Origin: Pararhodobacter oceanensis
GTDB lineage: Bacteria; Pseudomonadota; Alphaproteobacteria; Rhodobacterales; Rhodobacteraceae
Direction: 5' to 3'
DNA: 64,000 nucleotides
Assembly (NCBI RefSeq): GCF_003076755.1
Contig: NZ_QDKM01000003.1
Coordinates: forward strand, 1 to 64,000
The notes beneath the pieces were generated by a model. It was not told where the DNA came from, made no database searches, and saw only the letters and a program-made list of their open reading frames with translations. The position numbers were made by a program, and so were the translations under genes. Position 1 is the first letter of the stretch. Every line of letters begins with the position of its first letter. This document shows positions 36,150-44,933 of the stretch, piece by piece.

Positions 36150-37022
36150 TCATTGCTGCAGCCGGATCCAGTCAACGAAGGCATCAAGGGCGGCGCTGGG
36201 GGATTTGCTGCGCGGAACGGCCAGAAAATACCCGTAGGTCGAGAGATCCTGATCCGACAGCCGGAACAGTTTTTCCTCGCTGATCTCGCTTTGGCTCAGA
36301 TCGTCCATCAACGCCACCCCCTGACCGTCGATCACCGCCTGAACGCGGACGTTGGGATCGGGGATGATCAGCGTATCGCGGCGGGTCTGGCGCGGCAGAT
36401 TGGTCGCGTCGAACCAATCCGACCATGCGTTGCTGTCATCATGATCGCGCAACAGAGTGAATGACGCGAACGCCTGTTCGATCCCCTGCGTCCTGACCGC
36501 CTCGGCGGCGGCGCGGTTGCCCACTGGAAACGCCGGCATCGGCATGAACGGGGTGATCTCGGCATCAGTCCAGTCGCCGTTTCCCCAGCGGATCGCAATA
36601 TCGATCCCTTGTCTTTCCAGATCAAAGAGTTTGATCATCGGCTGGATGCGCAACTGGATGTCGCTATGGGTTTCGAGGAAGGACATCAGCAAGGGCGACA
36701 GCCAGCGCGCCGCGAAATAGGTCGATACACCCACCGTCAGGCTTTGCGTGCTCATGCCCTTAAGCGCGATCAGCGCGCGTTCGATGCTGTGGAAATGGCG
36801 CTGGCCGATGGCCAGCAACTGGCTGCCGCTTTCGGTCAAAGTGACGCCACGGGAACTGCGCTGGAACAGCGTCAGCCGCAGGTCGTCTTCGAGCGTCTTG
36901 ATCTGATAGCTGATCGCGCCTTTGGTCATGTTCAATGCCGCCGCCGCGTCGGAAAAGCTCGGGTATTGAGCGATTTCCACGAACAGGCGCAACCCGTCAT
37001 GATGGCGGAACTTAATAGGCAT
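36150..37022 (-). CDS. LysR-type regulator, GcvA-like
   Basis: A 290-residue LysR regulator of the GcvA subtype. The HTH occupies about 9-68 (LRLFVEIAQYPSFSDAAAAL, then MTKGAISYQIKTLE). The effector domain has the GcvA-type pattern STYFAARWLSPLL and the acidic IDIAIRWGNGDW. It is divergent from the MttB-family methyltransferase gene, and a perfect 10-bp inverted repeat lies between them, so it most likely controls the methyltransferase / GcvT-like pair in response to the methylated substrate or a product. Confidence 0.87.
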   Translation of the reverse strand: MPIKFRHHDGLRLFVEIAQYPSFSDAAAALNMTKGAISYQIKTLEDDLRLTLFQRSSRGVTLTESGSQLLAIGQRHFHSIERALIALKGMSTQSLTVGVSTYFAARWLSPLLMSFLETHSDIQLRIQPMIKLFDLERQGIDIAIRWGNGDWTDAEITPFMPMPAFPVGNRAAAEAVRTQGIEQAFASFTLLRDHDDSNAWSDWFDATNLPRQTRRDTLIIPDPNVRVQAVIDGQGVALMDDLSQSEISEEKLFRLSDQDLSTYGYFLAVPRSKSPSAALDAFVDWIRLQQ

Positions 37023-37034
37023 GAGTGAGCGTAT

Positions 37035-37064
37035 AATTTTCTTGAACGCTGAGACAAGAAAATT
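37035..37064. promoter_or_regulatory. Perfect inverted repeat AATTTTCTTG-N10-CAAGAAAATT, candidate operator
   Basis: Two 10-bp arms (37035-37044 and 37055-37064), exact reverse complements with a 10-bp spacer, lie just upstream of the divergent LysR gene start. The AT-rich dyad with one-turn spacing in a divergent promoter is what a LysR operator should look like. The regulator assignment is inferred from position. Confidence 0.6.
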
Positions 37065-37128
37065 TCGATATCCAGTGATGAATTCCTAGCCAATAGTGCC
37101 GTTACGGGGAAATTGAGGAGGTATTGGG

Positions 37129-38679
37129 TTGGAAAATCTTGACGCTTCAACGCATATTACCAAGCGACACAACACGCGGCGGGGACGATTGGCGCGCCAT
37201 AATGCACCGTTTGAAAGCCCGATCTACCACCGGCGCAAGATCCCCGCATATGCGATGCTTGATGACGCGGCCCTGCGCCGGATCGAGGATCAGGCGGACT
37301 GGATCCTGCACAACATCGGCATCGAGTTTCACGATGACCAGACCGCGCTAGATCTGTTTGCGGCGGCGGGTGCGCAGGTCGAGGGCACACGGGTCAGGTT
37401 CGAGCCGGGGCTTGTGCGCGCGCTCTGTGCGACTGCGCCGCGACAGTTCCGGCTGCATGCGCGCAATCCCAAGAACACCGTCACCCTTGGCGGCGATGAT
37501 GTGGTGCTGATGCCGGGCTATGGTTCGCCCTTCGTGTCGGATCTCGAGCGCGGGCGGCGCTATGCGACCCTTGAGGATTTCCACAACTTCGTAAAACTCA
37601 CCTATGCGGCGCCGAACCTGCACCATTCGGGCGGAACGGTGGTGGAGCCGACGGATATTGCGGTCAACAAACGCCATCTGGATATGGTGCTGGCCCATCT
37701 GACGCTGTCGGACAAGCCGTTTATGGGGAGCGTCACCGCGGTGGAGCGCGCGCAGGACAGTATCGAGATGGCGCGGCTGGTGTTTGGCGCCGGTTTCATG
37801 AGCAGGCATGCGGTGATGCAGGCGAATATCAACGTCAACTCGCCGCTGGTTTACGATCACACGATGTCGGGGGCACTGCGGGTCTATGCGGCAGCCAATC
37901 AATGCGTCTGCGTCTCGCCGGCGATTTTTGCCGGCGCCATGGGGCCTTTGTCACCGGCGGCGGTTGCCGCGCAAACTCTGGCCGAAGCGATGGTCGGCAT
38001 CGCCCTGACGCAGCTTGTGCGCAAGGGCTGCCCGGTGGTGTTCGGCAGCTTCCATTCAACGATGAACCTGCGCTCGGGCGCGCTGACCTTTGGATCGCCC
38101 GAGGCGAATATGACCACCATGGCGATCGCGCAATTGGGCCGCCGTCTGGGGGTTCCGGTGCGTGCAGGCGGCGGGCAGATCACCGCGTCGAATGCCCCCG
38201 ATGCGCAAGCGATGCAGGACAGCGCCGGTGCCATGTGGTCCACGCTGCTGTCGGGGGCGCATCAGGTGTGGCACGCGGCGGGCTGGCTCGAGGGTGGGCT
38301 GGTGATGTCTTATGAGAAATTCGTGCTCGATCTCGATCATTGCGGCGCGATGCTAAAGCTGTTGCAGGGCTTTGGCACCGAGGAGGAGGCCTTTGGCCGT
38401 GATGCCTATCTGGAAACCGGACCCGGCCAGAATTTTCTCTCGACCGCGCATACTTTGCGCCATTACACGACGGCCAATTTCGCCCCCGCAGTACCCGAGG
38501 GCGGCGCGTTCGAGACCTGGCAGGAGAACGGCGCCAAGACCGCCGATCACCGCGCCACCGCCCTGTGGCAAAAGATGCTGGCCGATTACCAGCAACCCGC
38601 CATGGATGAGGCAATCCATAGCGCCCTGACCGCTTTCGTGGCCGAGCGCAAAGCCTCGATGCCCGATGAATGGTATTAG
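37129..38679 (+). CDS. MttB-superfamily methyltransferase, non-pyrrolysine
   Basis: A 516-residue TIM-barrel protein of the trimethylamine methyltransferase (MttB) superfamily without in-frame TAG, hence a non-pyrrolysine member. Such proteins demethylate quaternary amines (glycine betaine by MtgB, proline betaine by MtpB, carnitine by MtcB). Family blocks include ANINVNSPLVYDHTMSGALR and MNLRSGALTFGSPEANM in the barrel core. TTG at 37129 is taken as start because GAGGAGGT lies six bases upstream. A GcvT-like gene follows after 11 bp. No corrinoid protein gene is seen, so the methyl acceptor is uncertain. Confidence 0.87.
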   Translation: MENLDASTHITKRHNTRRGRLARHNAPFESPIYHRRKIPAYAMLDDAALRRIEDQADWILHNIGIEFHDDQTALDLFAAAGAQVEGTRVRFEPGLVRALCATAPRQFRLHARNPKNTVTLGGDDVVLMPGYGSPFVSDLERGRRYATLEDFHNFVKLTYAAPNLHHSGGTVVEPTDIAVNKRHLDMVLAHLTLSDKPFMGSVTAVERAQDSIEMARLVFGAGFMSRHAVMQANINVNSPLVYDHTMSGALRVYAAANQCVCVSPAIFAGAMGPLSPAAVAAQTLAEAMVGIALTQLVRKGCPVVFGSFHSTMNLRSGALTFGSPEANMTTMAIAQLGRRLGVPVRAGGGQITASNAPDAQAMQDSAGAMWSTLLSGAHQVWHAAGWLEGGLVMSYEKFVLDLDHCGAMLKLLQGFGTEEEAFGRDAYLETGPGQNFLSTAHTLRHYTTANFAPAVPEGGAFETWQENGAKTADHRATALWQKMLADYQQPAMDEAIHSALTAFVAERKASMPDEWY

Positions 38680-38690
38680 AAGGAGCAGAT

Positions 38691-39782
38691 ATGACCGAAG
38701 ACCTCAGCCGCAGCTCGGCGCTTGCGTCGCGCCACATTGCCCTTGGATCGGGGCTGGAAGACTGGAACGGGATGGGCACCGCATGGAGCTATGACAGCGC
38801 CCCCAATGACGAACATGATGCGGTGCGTGAGCGCGCGGGGATGTTCGATATGTCGCCGCTCAAGAAGGTCTTTGTGCGCGGCCCCGAGGCGCAGGCGGTT
38901 CTCGATCATCTGACCACCCGCGACATGACCAAACTCGTGCCCGGCAAGGCCACATATACATGCGTGTTGACCGAGCAGGGCGGCATCGCCGACGACGCGA
39001 TCGTGTCGAACAACGGCGGCGATGAATGGATGATCGTACACGGGTCGGGCGATACGATGGCACTGCTTGAGGCCTCGGCACAAGGCCGCGATGTCTCGGT
39101 AGAGTTTACCGATGATTTGCACGATCTGTCGGTGCAGGGTCCGGCGGCGCTGGATATTCTGAACGCCCATTGCGATATGGATCTGGCGAGGCTGGCCTAT
39201 TTTGACCATGCGGCCACGCGGCTCTTCGGTCATCCCTGCCGGATATCGCGCACCGGCTATTCCGGCGAACGCGGCTACGAGATTTTTGCCGATGGCAGGG
39301 TGATCGGCGAGATTTGGGATCGGCTGGTGCAGGCCGGTGTCATGCCTTGTTCGTTCACCGCGCTCGACAAGCTGCGGATCGAGGCGGGGCTGTTGTTTTA
39401 CGGCTATGACATGAGCGAGGACAACACCCCGTGGGAGGTTGGTCTTGGCTTTACTATCGGCAAGAGCAAAGGCGCGTTTCGCGGCAAATCTGCGGTGCTT
39501 GCGGCCAAGGGCGCGCCCGCTGTGGCCAACGTTTGTCTGGACATTGATCACGCGGATATGGTCGCGGGGGGCGAGGTGCTGTCAATGGACGGGGTCGAGG
39601 TCGGGGTGGTCAACAGCCCGTGTTACTCGCACCGGCTGGGCAAGTCCTTGGCCTTGGCGCATATCAAACCGGATATTGCGCTGGGCAGTATTCTGGACCT
39701 GAACGGCGGTGGGATCACCACCACCGCAACCGTGGTTCAAAGCCCGATCTACGACCCCCAGAAATCACGCACACATGCTTGA
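38691..39782 (+). CDS. GcvT/DmdA-fold methyltransferase, tetrahydrofolate-linked
   Basis: A 363-residue aminomethyltransferase-fold protein with the folate-binding domain blocks RAGMFDMSPLKKVFVRGPEA (about 49-68), SRTGYSGERGYEIFAD (about 186-201) and LDKLRIEAGLLFYGYDM near 230-246. GcvT and DmdA relatives move one-carbon units to tetrahydrofolate. The real glycine-cleavage gcvT is at 59338, so this is a specialised paralogue. It is translationally close (11 bp, GAAGGAGC upstream) to the MttB-family gene and probably takes the released methyl or methylene group. A DmdA role in DMSP demethylation is possible but not favoured by the neighbours. Confidence 0.82.
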   Translation: MTEDLSRSSALASRHIALGSGLEDWNGMGTAWSYDSAPNDEHDAVRERAGMFDMSPLKKVFVRGPEAQAVLDHLTTRDMTKLVPGKATYTCVLTEQGGIADDAIVSNNGGDEWMIVHGSGDTMALLEASAQGRDVSVEFTDDLHDLSVQGPAALDILNAHCDMDLARLAYFDHAATRLFGHPCRISRTGYSGERGYEIFADGRVIGEIWDRLVQAGVMPCSFTALDKLRIEAGLLFYGYDMSEDNTPWEVGLGFTIGKSKGAFRGKSAVLAAKGAPAVANVCLDIDHADMVAGGEVLSMDGVEVGVVNSPCYSHRLGKSLALAHIKPDIALGSILDLNGGGITTTATVVQSPIYDPQKSRTHA

Positions 39783-39820
39783 TTGCCGCGTATCGTGCCT
39801 GCATTGCAGCGAGGCGCGAT

Positions 39821-41098
39821 TTACCCCGCGCTGATCGCCTGAACGGCGGCCAGAACGGCGGCTTTGGTTTGGTCCAGATCGTCATTGGTGACGGCCAAAG
39901 ACGGGTAAAGCTTGCCCGGCGATTTGAACACGCCATTGGCGCGCAGCACCCTGTTGTAAAGCGCGTTGCGTTGCGGGTCGTCGTGACGCGCGCTTCGGTA
40001 ATCGCGACAGGGGGATTGCGTGAAAACAATGTCGAAAAGCGTTTCATCGCCGCAAATCTGATGCGCGATTCCGGCGTCTGACAGGGCGGATGTTTGCATG
40101 TCTTGCAGGGTTCTACCGATAGCACGCAGCCTGTCATAGCTCCCATCGCGGCGCAGCACTTCCATCGTCTTGAGCCCCGCCGCCGCCGCCACCGGGTTTC
40201 CAGACAGCGTGCCAAGCTGCATCAGCCATTTGTCAGCGCCGACCACGGATTTGTCAAAATGCCGCATGATTTCGGCGCTCGCCCCAAGGGCTGCCAGAGG
40301 AAAGCCGCCGCCGATGATTTTGCCCAATGTGCAGATGTCGGGGGTCACGCCGTAGCGCTCCTGCGCGCCGCCGTAAGCCAGACGAAAGCCGGTTACGATC
40401 TCGTCAAAGATCAGCAACACATGGTATCGGTCACACAGATCGCGCAGCCCTTGCAGATAGCCGGGTTCGGGCGCGATGATCCGTTGCAAAGGCTCGGCAA
40501 TGATCGCGGCGATGTCATCATGCTCGGCCAGCAGCGCCTCGACCGCCGCCAGATCATTATAGGGCGCGATCAGCATCTGATCGGCGACGCTTTGGGGAAT
40601 GCCCGCGCTGTCCGGCACCGCTTGCGGAAAATTCACGCGGGTTGCGGGCGCGAGGCTCATCTGCGCTTCGGCGCTCATCCCGTGATAGCCGCCCTCGAAC
40701 TTCAGGATCTTGGTGCGGCCGGTATAGGCGCGGGCGAGGCGGATGGCATACATATCGGCCTCGCCGCCGGACGCGACAAACCGGACCTGCTCGCAGCAGG
40801 GCACGGCCTCGACGATCGCCTCGGCCAGTGCAATCCCTTTGGCGTTATTGGCAAAAAACGTCATGCCCTTGGGAAGCTGTTCGAGAACGGCCTCGATGAC
40901 CTCGGGGTGGCCATGCCCCAAAAGCATCGGGCCGGAGCCGATCAGATAGTCGATATATTCCTGCCCGTCTTCATCCCAGACGCGGCTGCCCTCGCCACGC
41001 GCAATGATGATATCGGGGTCGAAATTGCCAAAGCCACCGGCGGGCAAAACCGCCTGCGCGCGGGCGATCCATTCGGATTGAGAGGTCAGTTTCTGCAT
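39821..41098 (-). CDS. Class III aminotransferase / glutamate-1-semialdehyde aminomutase-like
   Basis: A 425-residue PLP enzyme of the class III transaminase group with strongest texture of glutamate-1-semialdehyde 2,1-aminomutase (SGSEATMYAIRLAR equivalent is VASGGEADMYAIRLAR; FEGGYHGMSAEAQ; LLIFDEIVTGFR; PLP Lys in CTLGKIIGGGFPLAAL). The housekeeping HemL would not be expected inside this operon, so it is likely a catabolic aminotransferase or aminomutase that removes or moves the amino group after demethylation. It starts 3 bp after the epimerase stop, as last gene of a leftward operon. Confidence 0.85.
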   Translation of the reverse strand: MQKLTSQSEWIARAQAVLPAGGFGNFDPDIIIARGEGSRVWDEDGQEYIDYLIGSGPMLLGHGHPEVIEAVLEQLPKGMTFFANNAKGIALAEAIVEAVPCCEQVRFVASGGEADMYAIRLARAYTGRTKILKFEGGYHGMSAEAQMSLAPATRVNFPQAVPDSAGIPQSVADQMLIAPYNDLAAVEALLAEHDDIAAIIAEPLQRIIAPEPGYLQGLRDLCDRYHVLLIFDEIVTGFRLAYGGAQERYGVTPDICTLGKIIGGGFPLAALGASAEIMRHFDKSVVGADKWLMQLGTLSGNPVAAAAGLKTMEVLRRDGSYDRLRAIGRTLQDMQTSALSDAGIAHQICGDETLFDIVFTQSPCRDYRSARHDDPQRNALYNRVLRANGVFKSPGKLYPSLAVTNDDLDQTKAAVLAAVQAISAG

Positions 41099-41101
41099 GT
41101 C

Positions 41102-42205
41102 TTAATCCAGTTCTAGAATAGGCGGGCCGAGAATATCCATGTCAGGTGTCACGCCCAGCCCCGCGCCCTCGGGCGGGGCGATGCGGCCCATCTTGCGGGT
41201 GGGGCAATCCGGCGCGATCCTTGGCGAGACATAGGACGACAGATCACAGGTGTTGAGCAATGCCGCCTGCGGCGTTGAGGCGGCGAAATGCAGCGCGGCG
41301 GCGGTGACAATATCCGATCCCCATGTGCATTCCGCGCAGATTTCCGCGCCCAGATGCAGGGCCAGGTCCCGCGCGCGTCGCATCGCTGACAGGCCGCCGA
41401 ACTTGGACAGCTTGAGCGCCACAGCATCCAGCACGCCCAACTCGGCGGCGCGCATCAGGGACGCGAGATCATAGGCGCTTTCGTCAATCTTCATCGGCAA
41501 TCCGGTTGCTTGCCTGACCGCCGCGCAGTCTTCGAGCGACTTGCAGGGTTGTTCCAGCATGATGTCACGATCCGCCACCGCGCGACCGGTGCGGGTGGCC
41601 TGCAGCTTTGTGGCACCGCAATTCCAATCGCCGTAAACCAATGGCCCGTAGCCCACCGCCTCGCGCACGCGGATCAGGCGTTCGGCGTCTGCCTGCCAAT
41701 CGGCATCGGCACCCAGCTTGACCTGAAACTGGCGAATGCCAGTGGCATAAGCCTCTTTGGCGATCCGCGCCATGTCCTCTGGCGCGATGCAGGTGATCGA
41801 ATGATAGAGCGGCATGTCACGGCAGCTGCGCCCGCCCAACAGGGCATAGAGGGGCAGCCCTGTGACCTTTCCATAGAGATCCCAAAGCGCCATATCGACG
41901 ATGGATTTCGCGTGCAGATGCCCTTGCAAAAACCCGTCCAGTTTGCGCATCGGCGCATCAATCCCCAATGGCGTGGTGCCAAGGATTTCGGGCGCCATGT
42001 CCTGAAGTGCGCTTGGCACACCATCGGCAAAGGCGGGCAGGTAATGTGGGATCGGGCACACCTCGCCCCAGCCTTTCAGGCCGGTATCGGTGTCCAGACA
42101 CAGCACGTGGGTTTTGACCGTGTCGCAGGTTTTGCCTTCGGCCATATAGTAGGTGTCATGGCTGGTCAGATCGACGGACCACAGGGTGATGCGATTGACC
42201 TTCAT
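41102..42205 (-). CDS. Enolase-superfamily (MLE subgroup) enzyme resembling hydroxyproline-betaine 2-epimerase
   Basis: A 367-residue enolase-superfamily protein. The N-terminal capping domain is followed by a barrel with general-base candidates in FQVKLGAD (KxK reduced to QxK) and VALKLSKFGG, and metal ligands in YGDWNCGA (D), MLEQPC (E) and KIDESA (D/E). These blocks look like HpbD (4-hydroxyproline betaine 2-epimerase) more than mandelate racemase or muconate lactonising enzyme. Epimerisation of a betaine or N-methyl amino acid would fit the demethylases around it. ATG 42205 is chosen by family N-terminus (MKVNRITLWSVDL) and because it overlaps the stop of a small upstream frame. Confidence 0.8.
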   Translation of the reverse strand: MKVNRITLWSVDLTSHDTYYMAEGKTCDTVKTHVLCLDTDTGLKGWGEVCPIPHYLPAFADGVPSALQDMAPEILGTTPLGIDAPMRKLDGFLQGHLHAKSIVDMALWDLYGKVTGLPLYALLGGRSCRDMPLYHSITCIAPEDMARIAKEAYATGIRQFQVKLGADADWQADAERLIRVREAVGYGPLVYGDWNCGATKLQATRTGRAVADRDIMLEQPCKSLEDCAAVRQATGLPMKIDESAYDLASLMRAAELGVLDAVALKLSKFGGLSAMRRARDLALHLGAEICAECTWGSDIVTAAALHFAASTPQAALLNTCDLSSYVSPRIAPDCPTRKMGRIAPPEGAGLGVTPDMDILGPPILELD

Positions 42206-42435
42206 CGACAGGCCCCCGGATTGTCCGGCGCCTTTGCCTCGGGATGAAGACCCGGCGCGGTGTTTAGGCGCATGTGCAGCCGCGCGGGCCCGCTGAGCGC
42301 GCCGCGGGTGCCATGGCGGATCGAGAGCGCATCCACGGCAGGCGTCGGGCAAGGCCATGCATGCCGCAATGACATTTGCTCATGGTCACCCCGCGCCAAG
42401 CTGCCTGGGGCGTTCAGCCTATCTGGCAAAATCAT
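42202..42435 (-). CDS. Possible 77-residue coupled ORF
   Basis: This frame starts with an ATG that overlaps the stop of the flavoprotein gene (ATGA) and ends with a TGA that overlaps the ATG of the epimerase gene (ATGA). Such double coupling is unusual by chance and suggests a real, or formerly real, small gene. The product is Pro-, Ala- and Arg-rich with three Cys, matches nothing I recognise and has no clear ribosome binding site. It could instead be a translated spacer that keeps ribosomes moving from one gene to the next. Confidence 0.35.
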   Translation of the reverse strand: MILPDRLNAPGSLARGDHEQMSLRHAWPCPTPAVDALSIRHGTRGALSGPARLHMRLNTAPGLHPEAKAPDNPGACR

Positions 42436-44864
42436 GCATCCACCCTCGGCTTCAGGCTTTGCGGGTCATAGGCGGGTTCGCCGAGCACGCGGGCGCGGCG
42501 CGGCGCGCCGTGGATCACCACCTCAAGCGCCGTGTCAGGCTTGGCGGCCTCGGGTTTGATATAGGCAAAGGCCAGTATTTTCCCGACGCTCGGCCCGAAT
42601 GCCACCGATGCAGTTGCACCGACGACCTCGCCCTCCAACATCACCGCCTCGCCGCCGTGGCCATCCGCCTTGCCGTCCGGCTCGATTTCCAGATAGGCGC
42701 AGACCCACCGCAAGTCGGAATTGAGCGTTTCATCACGGCCCAGATACTCCTTGTCGGTGCGGGCAAAGCGCAGCACATCGGCCTCGGCCAAGGTGACTTC
42801 GTTGGTCAACTCGCCTGCGCCTTTGAAGCCCTTTTCCATCCGCATCGCATTCATCGCGAAGGACCCGTAGTCCGTGATGCCCAATGCTTCGCCCGCCGCC
42901 CAGAGCGCGTTATAGACGTCCAGACAGGCGCTGTTTGGCATATGGAACTCCCATCCCAATTCACCGGCGTAGGACATGCGCAGCGCCCAGATGTCATGGC
43001 CCGCCACGGTGATCTGCTGCGCAGACAGCCAGCGGAAGCCGGCGTTGGACAGATCAGCCTCGGTGCAGGCGGCGAGCACGTCGCGCGCCTTTGGCCCGTT
43101 TATCGCCAGCGCCGACCAGTCCGAGGACAGGGCGGTGATCGCGACCTCCTCGCCTGCGCGGTGCTGGTTGAGATGGTCGAGCAGGCGCTGTTCAAAGAAG
43201 GCCGCACACACGAGATAAAACGCATCCTCGGCCATTCGCACAATGGTCGTTTCCAACTCGATCCGCCCGGCGCGGTTGAGCATATGGGTCAGCTTGATCG
43301 AGCCGACCTTCTGCGGCATACGGTTGGCGGTCAGACGATCCAGCAGCGCAAAAGCATCCGGCCCCTCGACCAGAACCTTGGTGAACGCGGTGACATCGAC
43401 GATGCCGACCGCCTCGCGCACCGCTTTCACTTCGGCGGCGACCAGATCATCGACGGGTGTGCGGTTGAAGGAATAGTGATCCTCTTGCGCGATGCCACGG
43501 GCGAAAAAGCGGGGGCGTTCAAACCCGTATACCTCTTCATGAACCGCGCCTTTGGATTTCAGCAACTCATGCAACGGCGAGGGTTTGACGGGCCGCCCGG
43601 CCAATCGGTTGAAATGCGGGAAGGGGATTTCATGGCGCAGGCAATAGTCTTCCTCGGCTTTGACCACCTGCCAACCCTTGGTGGCATAGCTGCCAAAGCG
43701 GCGAGGGTCATAGTCGCGCATGGAAATATCCGCCGCCCCATGCACCATCCAGCGCGCCAGCTCGCGTGTCAGCCCCGGACCCCAGCCAATGCCGATCTGC
43801 GTGCCGCAGCAGCACCAGTAATTGCGCACGCCCGGCGCCGGACCGATCAGCGGGTTGCCATCCGGCGGATGCGAGATTGCGCCGTGGACCTCGCGCTGGA
43901 TGCCGAGCTCCGCAAAGATCGGCATGCGGTTCAGGCTTTCCTCAAGATAGGGCATGACGCGGTCGTAATCGGCGTCGAACAGCCAGTTTTCATACTCCCA
44001 CGGGCAATGATCGTGCCAGACCGAGTTCGGGTTCTCTTTTTCATAAATCCCGATCAGCCCGCGCTTTTGCTCCATGCGGATGTAGCCGGAGACTTTTTTG
44101 TCGTCGCGAATGACCGGCAGTTCCGTGTCCAGCGCCGCGAATTCGGGAACGGGCTCGGTGACAAAGTAATGGTGGGTCATCGAGGTCATCGGCAGTTGCA
44201 GCCCCGACCATTCCCCCATTTGCCGCGCATAGGTGCCGCCCGCGTTAACCACATGTTCGCAAAGAATCGTGCCCTTGTCGGTCTCGACCTGCCACTCACC
44301 TGAGGGCAGTTGCGTGATGTTGGTGGCGCGGCATTGCCGGATGATCCTGACGCCTTTTTGTCGCGCGCCCGCGGCCATTGCCATCGTTACATTGGTCGGA
44401 TCCACATGGCCGTCATCGGGCGTGTGCAGCGCGCCCAATACGCCGTCGAGATTGTAGAACGGGTGCAGTGCAGCGACCCGATCCGGGCCGACCAGTTCGA
44501 TGTTGAAGCCCAGCGCGCGCCCGACCGACAGCGTGTGCCGCAGCCAATCCATCTCGTCTTGCGTATAGGCCAGCCGGAACGAGCCGCAGCCGTGCCATGA
44601 CACGGGCTGGCCGGTTTCCGCCTCAAGCGCGCCGGAATACAGGCCGATGTTGTAATCGACGCATTTGCCCAAGCCATAGCTCGAGGTCGAATGGGTGATC
44701 TGTCCGGCGGCGTGCCAAGTGCTGCCGGAGGTGAGCTCTGCTTTTTCCAGCAAAACCGTGTCAGCGCCCCAGCCCTCATGGCCCAGATGATAGGCAAGAC
44801 CCACGCCCATCACGCCGCCCCCGACGATAACAACACGCGCTGTGGTTGGAAATTCAGAGGCCAC
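42432..44864 (-). CDS. Dimethylglycine/sarcosine dehydrogenase-like FAD and folate enzyme
   Basis: An 810-residue two-part flavoprotein. Residues about 10-400 form a D-amino-acid-oxidase-type FAD domain (VIVGGGVMGVGLAYHL; covalent-FAD type motif SGSTWHAAGQI). Residues about 430-800 form a GcvT-like folate domain (GIVDVTAFTKVLVEGPDAF; RMSYAGELGWEFHM; NAMRMEKGFKGAG). DMGDH and sarcosine dehydrogenase oxidise N-methyl groups and trap formaldehyde on tetrahydrofolate. It leads a leftward operon with the epimerase and aminotransferase-like genes and is divergent from the RpiR regulator. It probably acts on a tertiary or secondary N-methyl amine made by the Rieske enzyme. Confidence 0.88.
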   Translation of the reverse strand: MASEFPTTARVVIVGGGVMGVGLAYHLGHEGWGADTVLLEKAELTSGSTWHAAGQITHSTSSYGLGKCVDYNIGLYSGALEAETGQPVSWHGCGSFRLAYTQDEMDWLRHTLSVGRALGFNIELVGPDRVAALHPFYNLDGVLGALHTPDDGHVDPTNVTMAMAAGARQKGVRIIRQCRATNITQLPSGEWQVETDKGTILCEHVVNAGGTYARQMGEWSGLQLPMTSMTHHYFVTEPVPEFAALDTELPVIRDDKKVSGYIRMEQKRGLIGIYEKENPNSVWHDHCPWEYENWLFDADYDRVMPYLEESLNRMPIFAELGIQREVHGAISHPPDGNPLIGPAPGVRNYWCCCGTQIGIGWGPGLTRELARWMVHGAADISMRDYDPRRFGSYATKGWQVVKAEEDYCLRHEIPFPHFNRLAGRPVKPSPLHELLKSKGAVHEEVYGFERPRFFARGIAQEDHYSFNRTPVDDLVAAEVKAVREAVGIVDVTAFTKVLVEGPDAFALLDRLTANRMPQKVGSIKLTHMLNRAGRIELETTIVRMAEDAFYLVCAAFFEQRLLDHLNQHRAGEEVAITALSSDWSALAINGPKARDVLAACTEADLSNAGFRWLSAQQITVAGHDIWALRMSYAGELGWEFHMPNSACLDVYNALWAAGEALGITDYGSFAMNAMRMEKGFKGAGELTNEVTLAEADVLRFARTDKEYLGRDETLNSDLRWVCAYLEIEPDGKADGHGGEAVMLEGEVVGATASVAFGPSVGKILAFAYIKPEAAKPDTALEVVIHGAPRRARVLGEPAYDPQSLKPRVDA

Positions 44865-44891
44865 GGGATGATCCTTTACATGAGTTGTATT

Positions 44892-44913
44892 TCCTCTCGA
44901 CAGGCTAAGAGGA
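44892..44913. promoter_or_regulatory. Dyad in the divergent flavoprotein/RpiR region
   Basis: TCCTCT (44892-44897) and AGAGGA (44908-44913) form an inverted repeat embedded in a longer imperfect dyad (TTGTATTTCCTCT and AGAGGACAAATATA). It lies between the divergent flavoprotein and RpiR genes and is a reasonable RpiR operator candidate. Confidence 0.4.
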
Positions 44914-44933
44914 CAAATATACCATCGTCAATC

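Noticed and set aside
38691-39782. DmdA (DMSP demethylase) identity, prompted by the DddP-like gene in the same window
   Set aside because: The gene adjoins an MttB-family methyltransferase and a LysR gene with no DMSP genes nearby; a THF-linked amine demethylation role fits better. Phylogeny could still reverse this.
42357-44303. Long 648-residue frame on the plus strand
   Set aside because: It is the antisense shadow of the 810-residue flavoprotein, which has full domain evidence.
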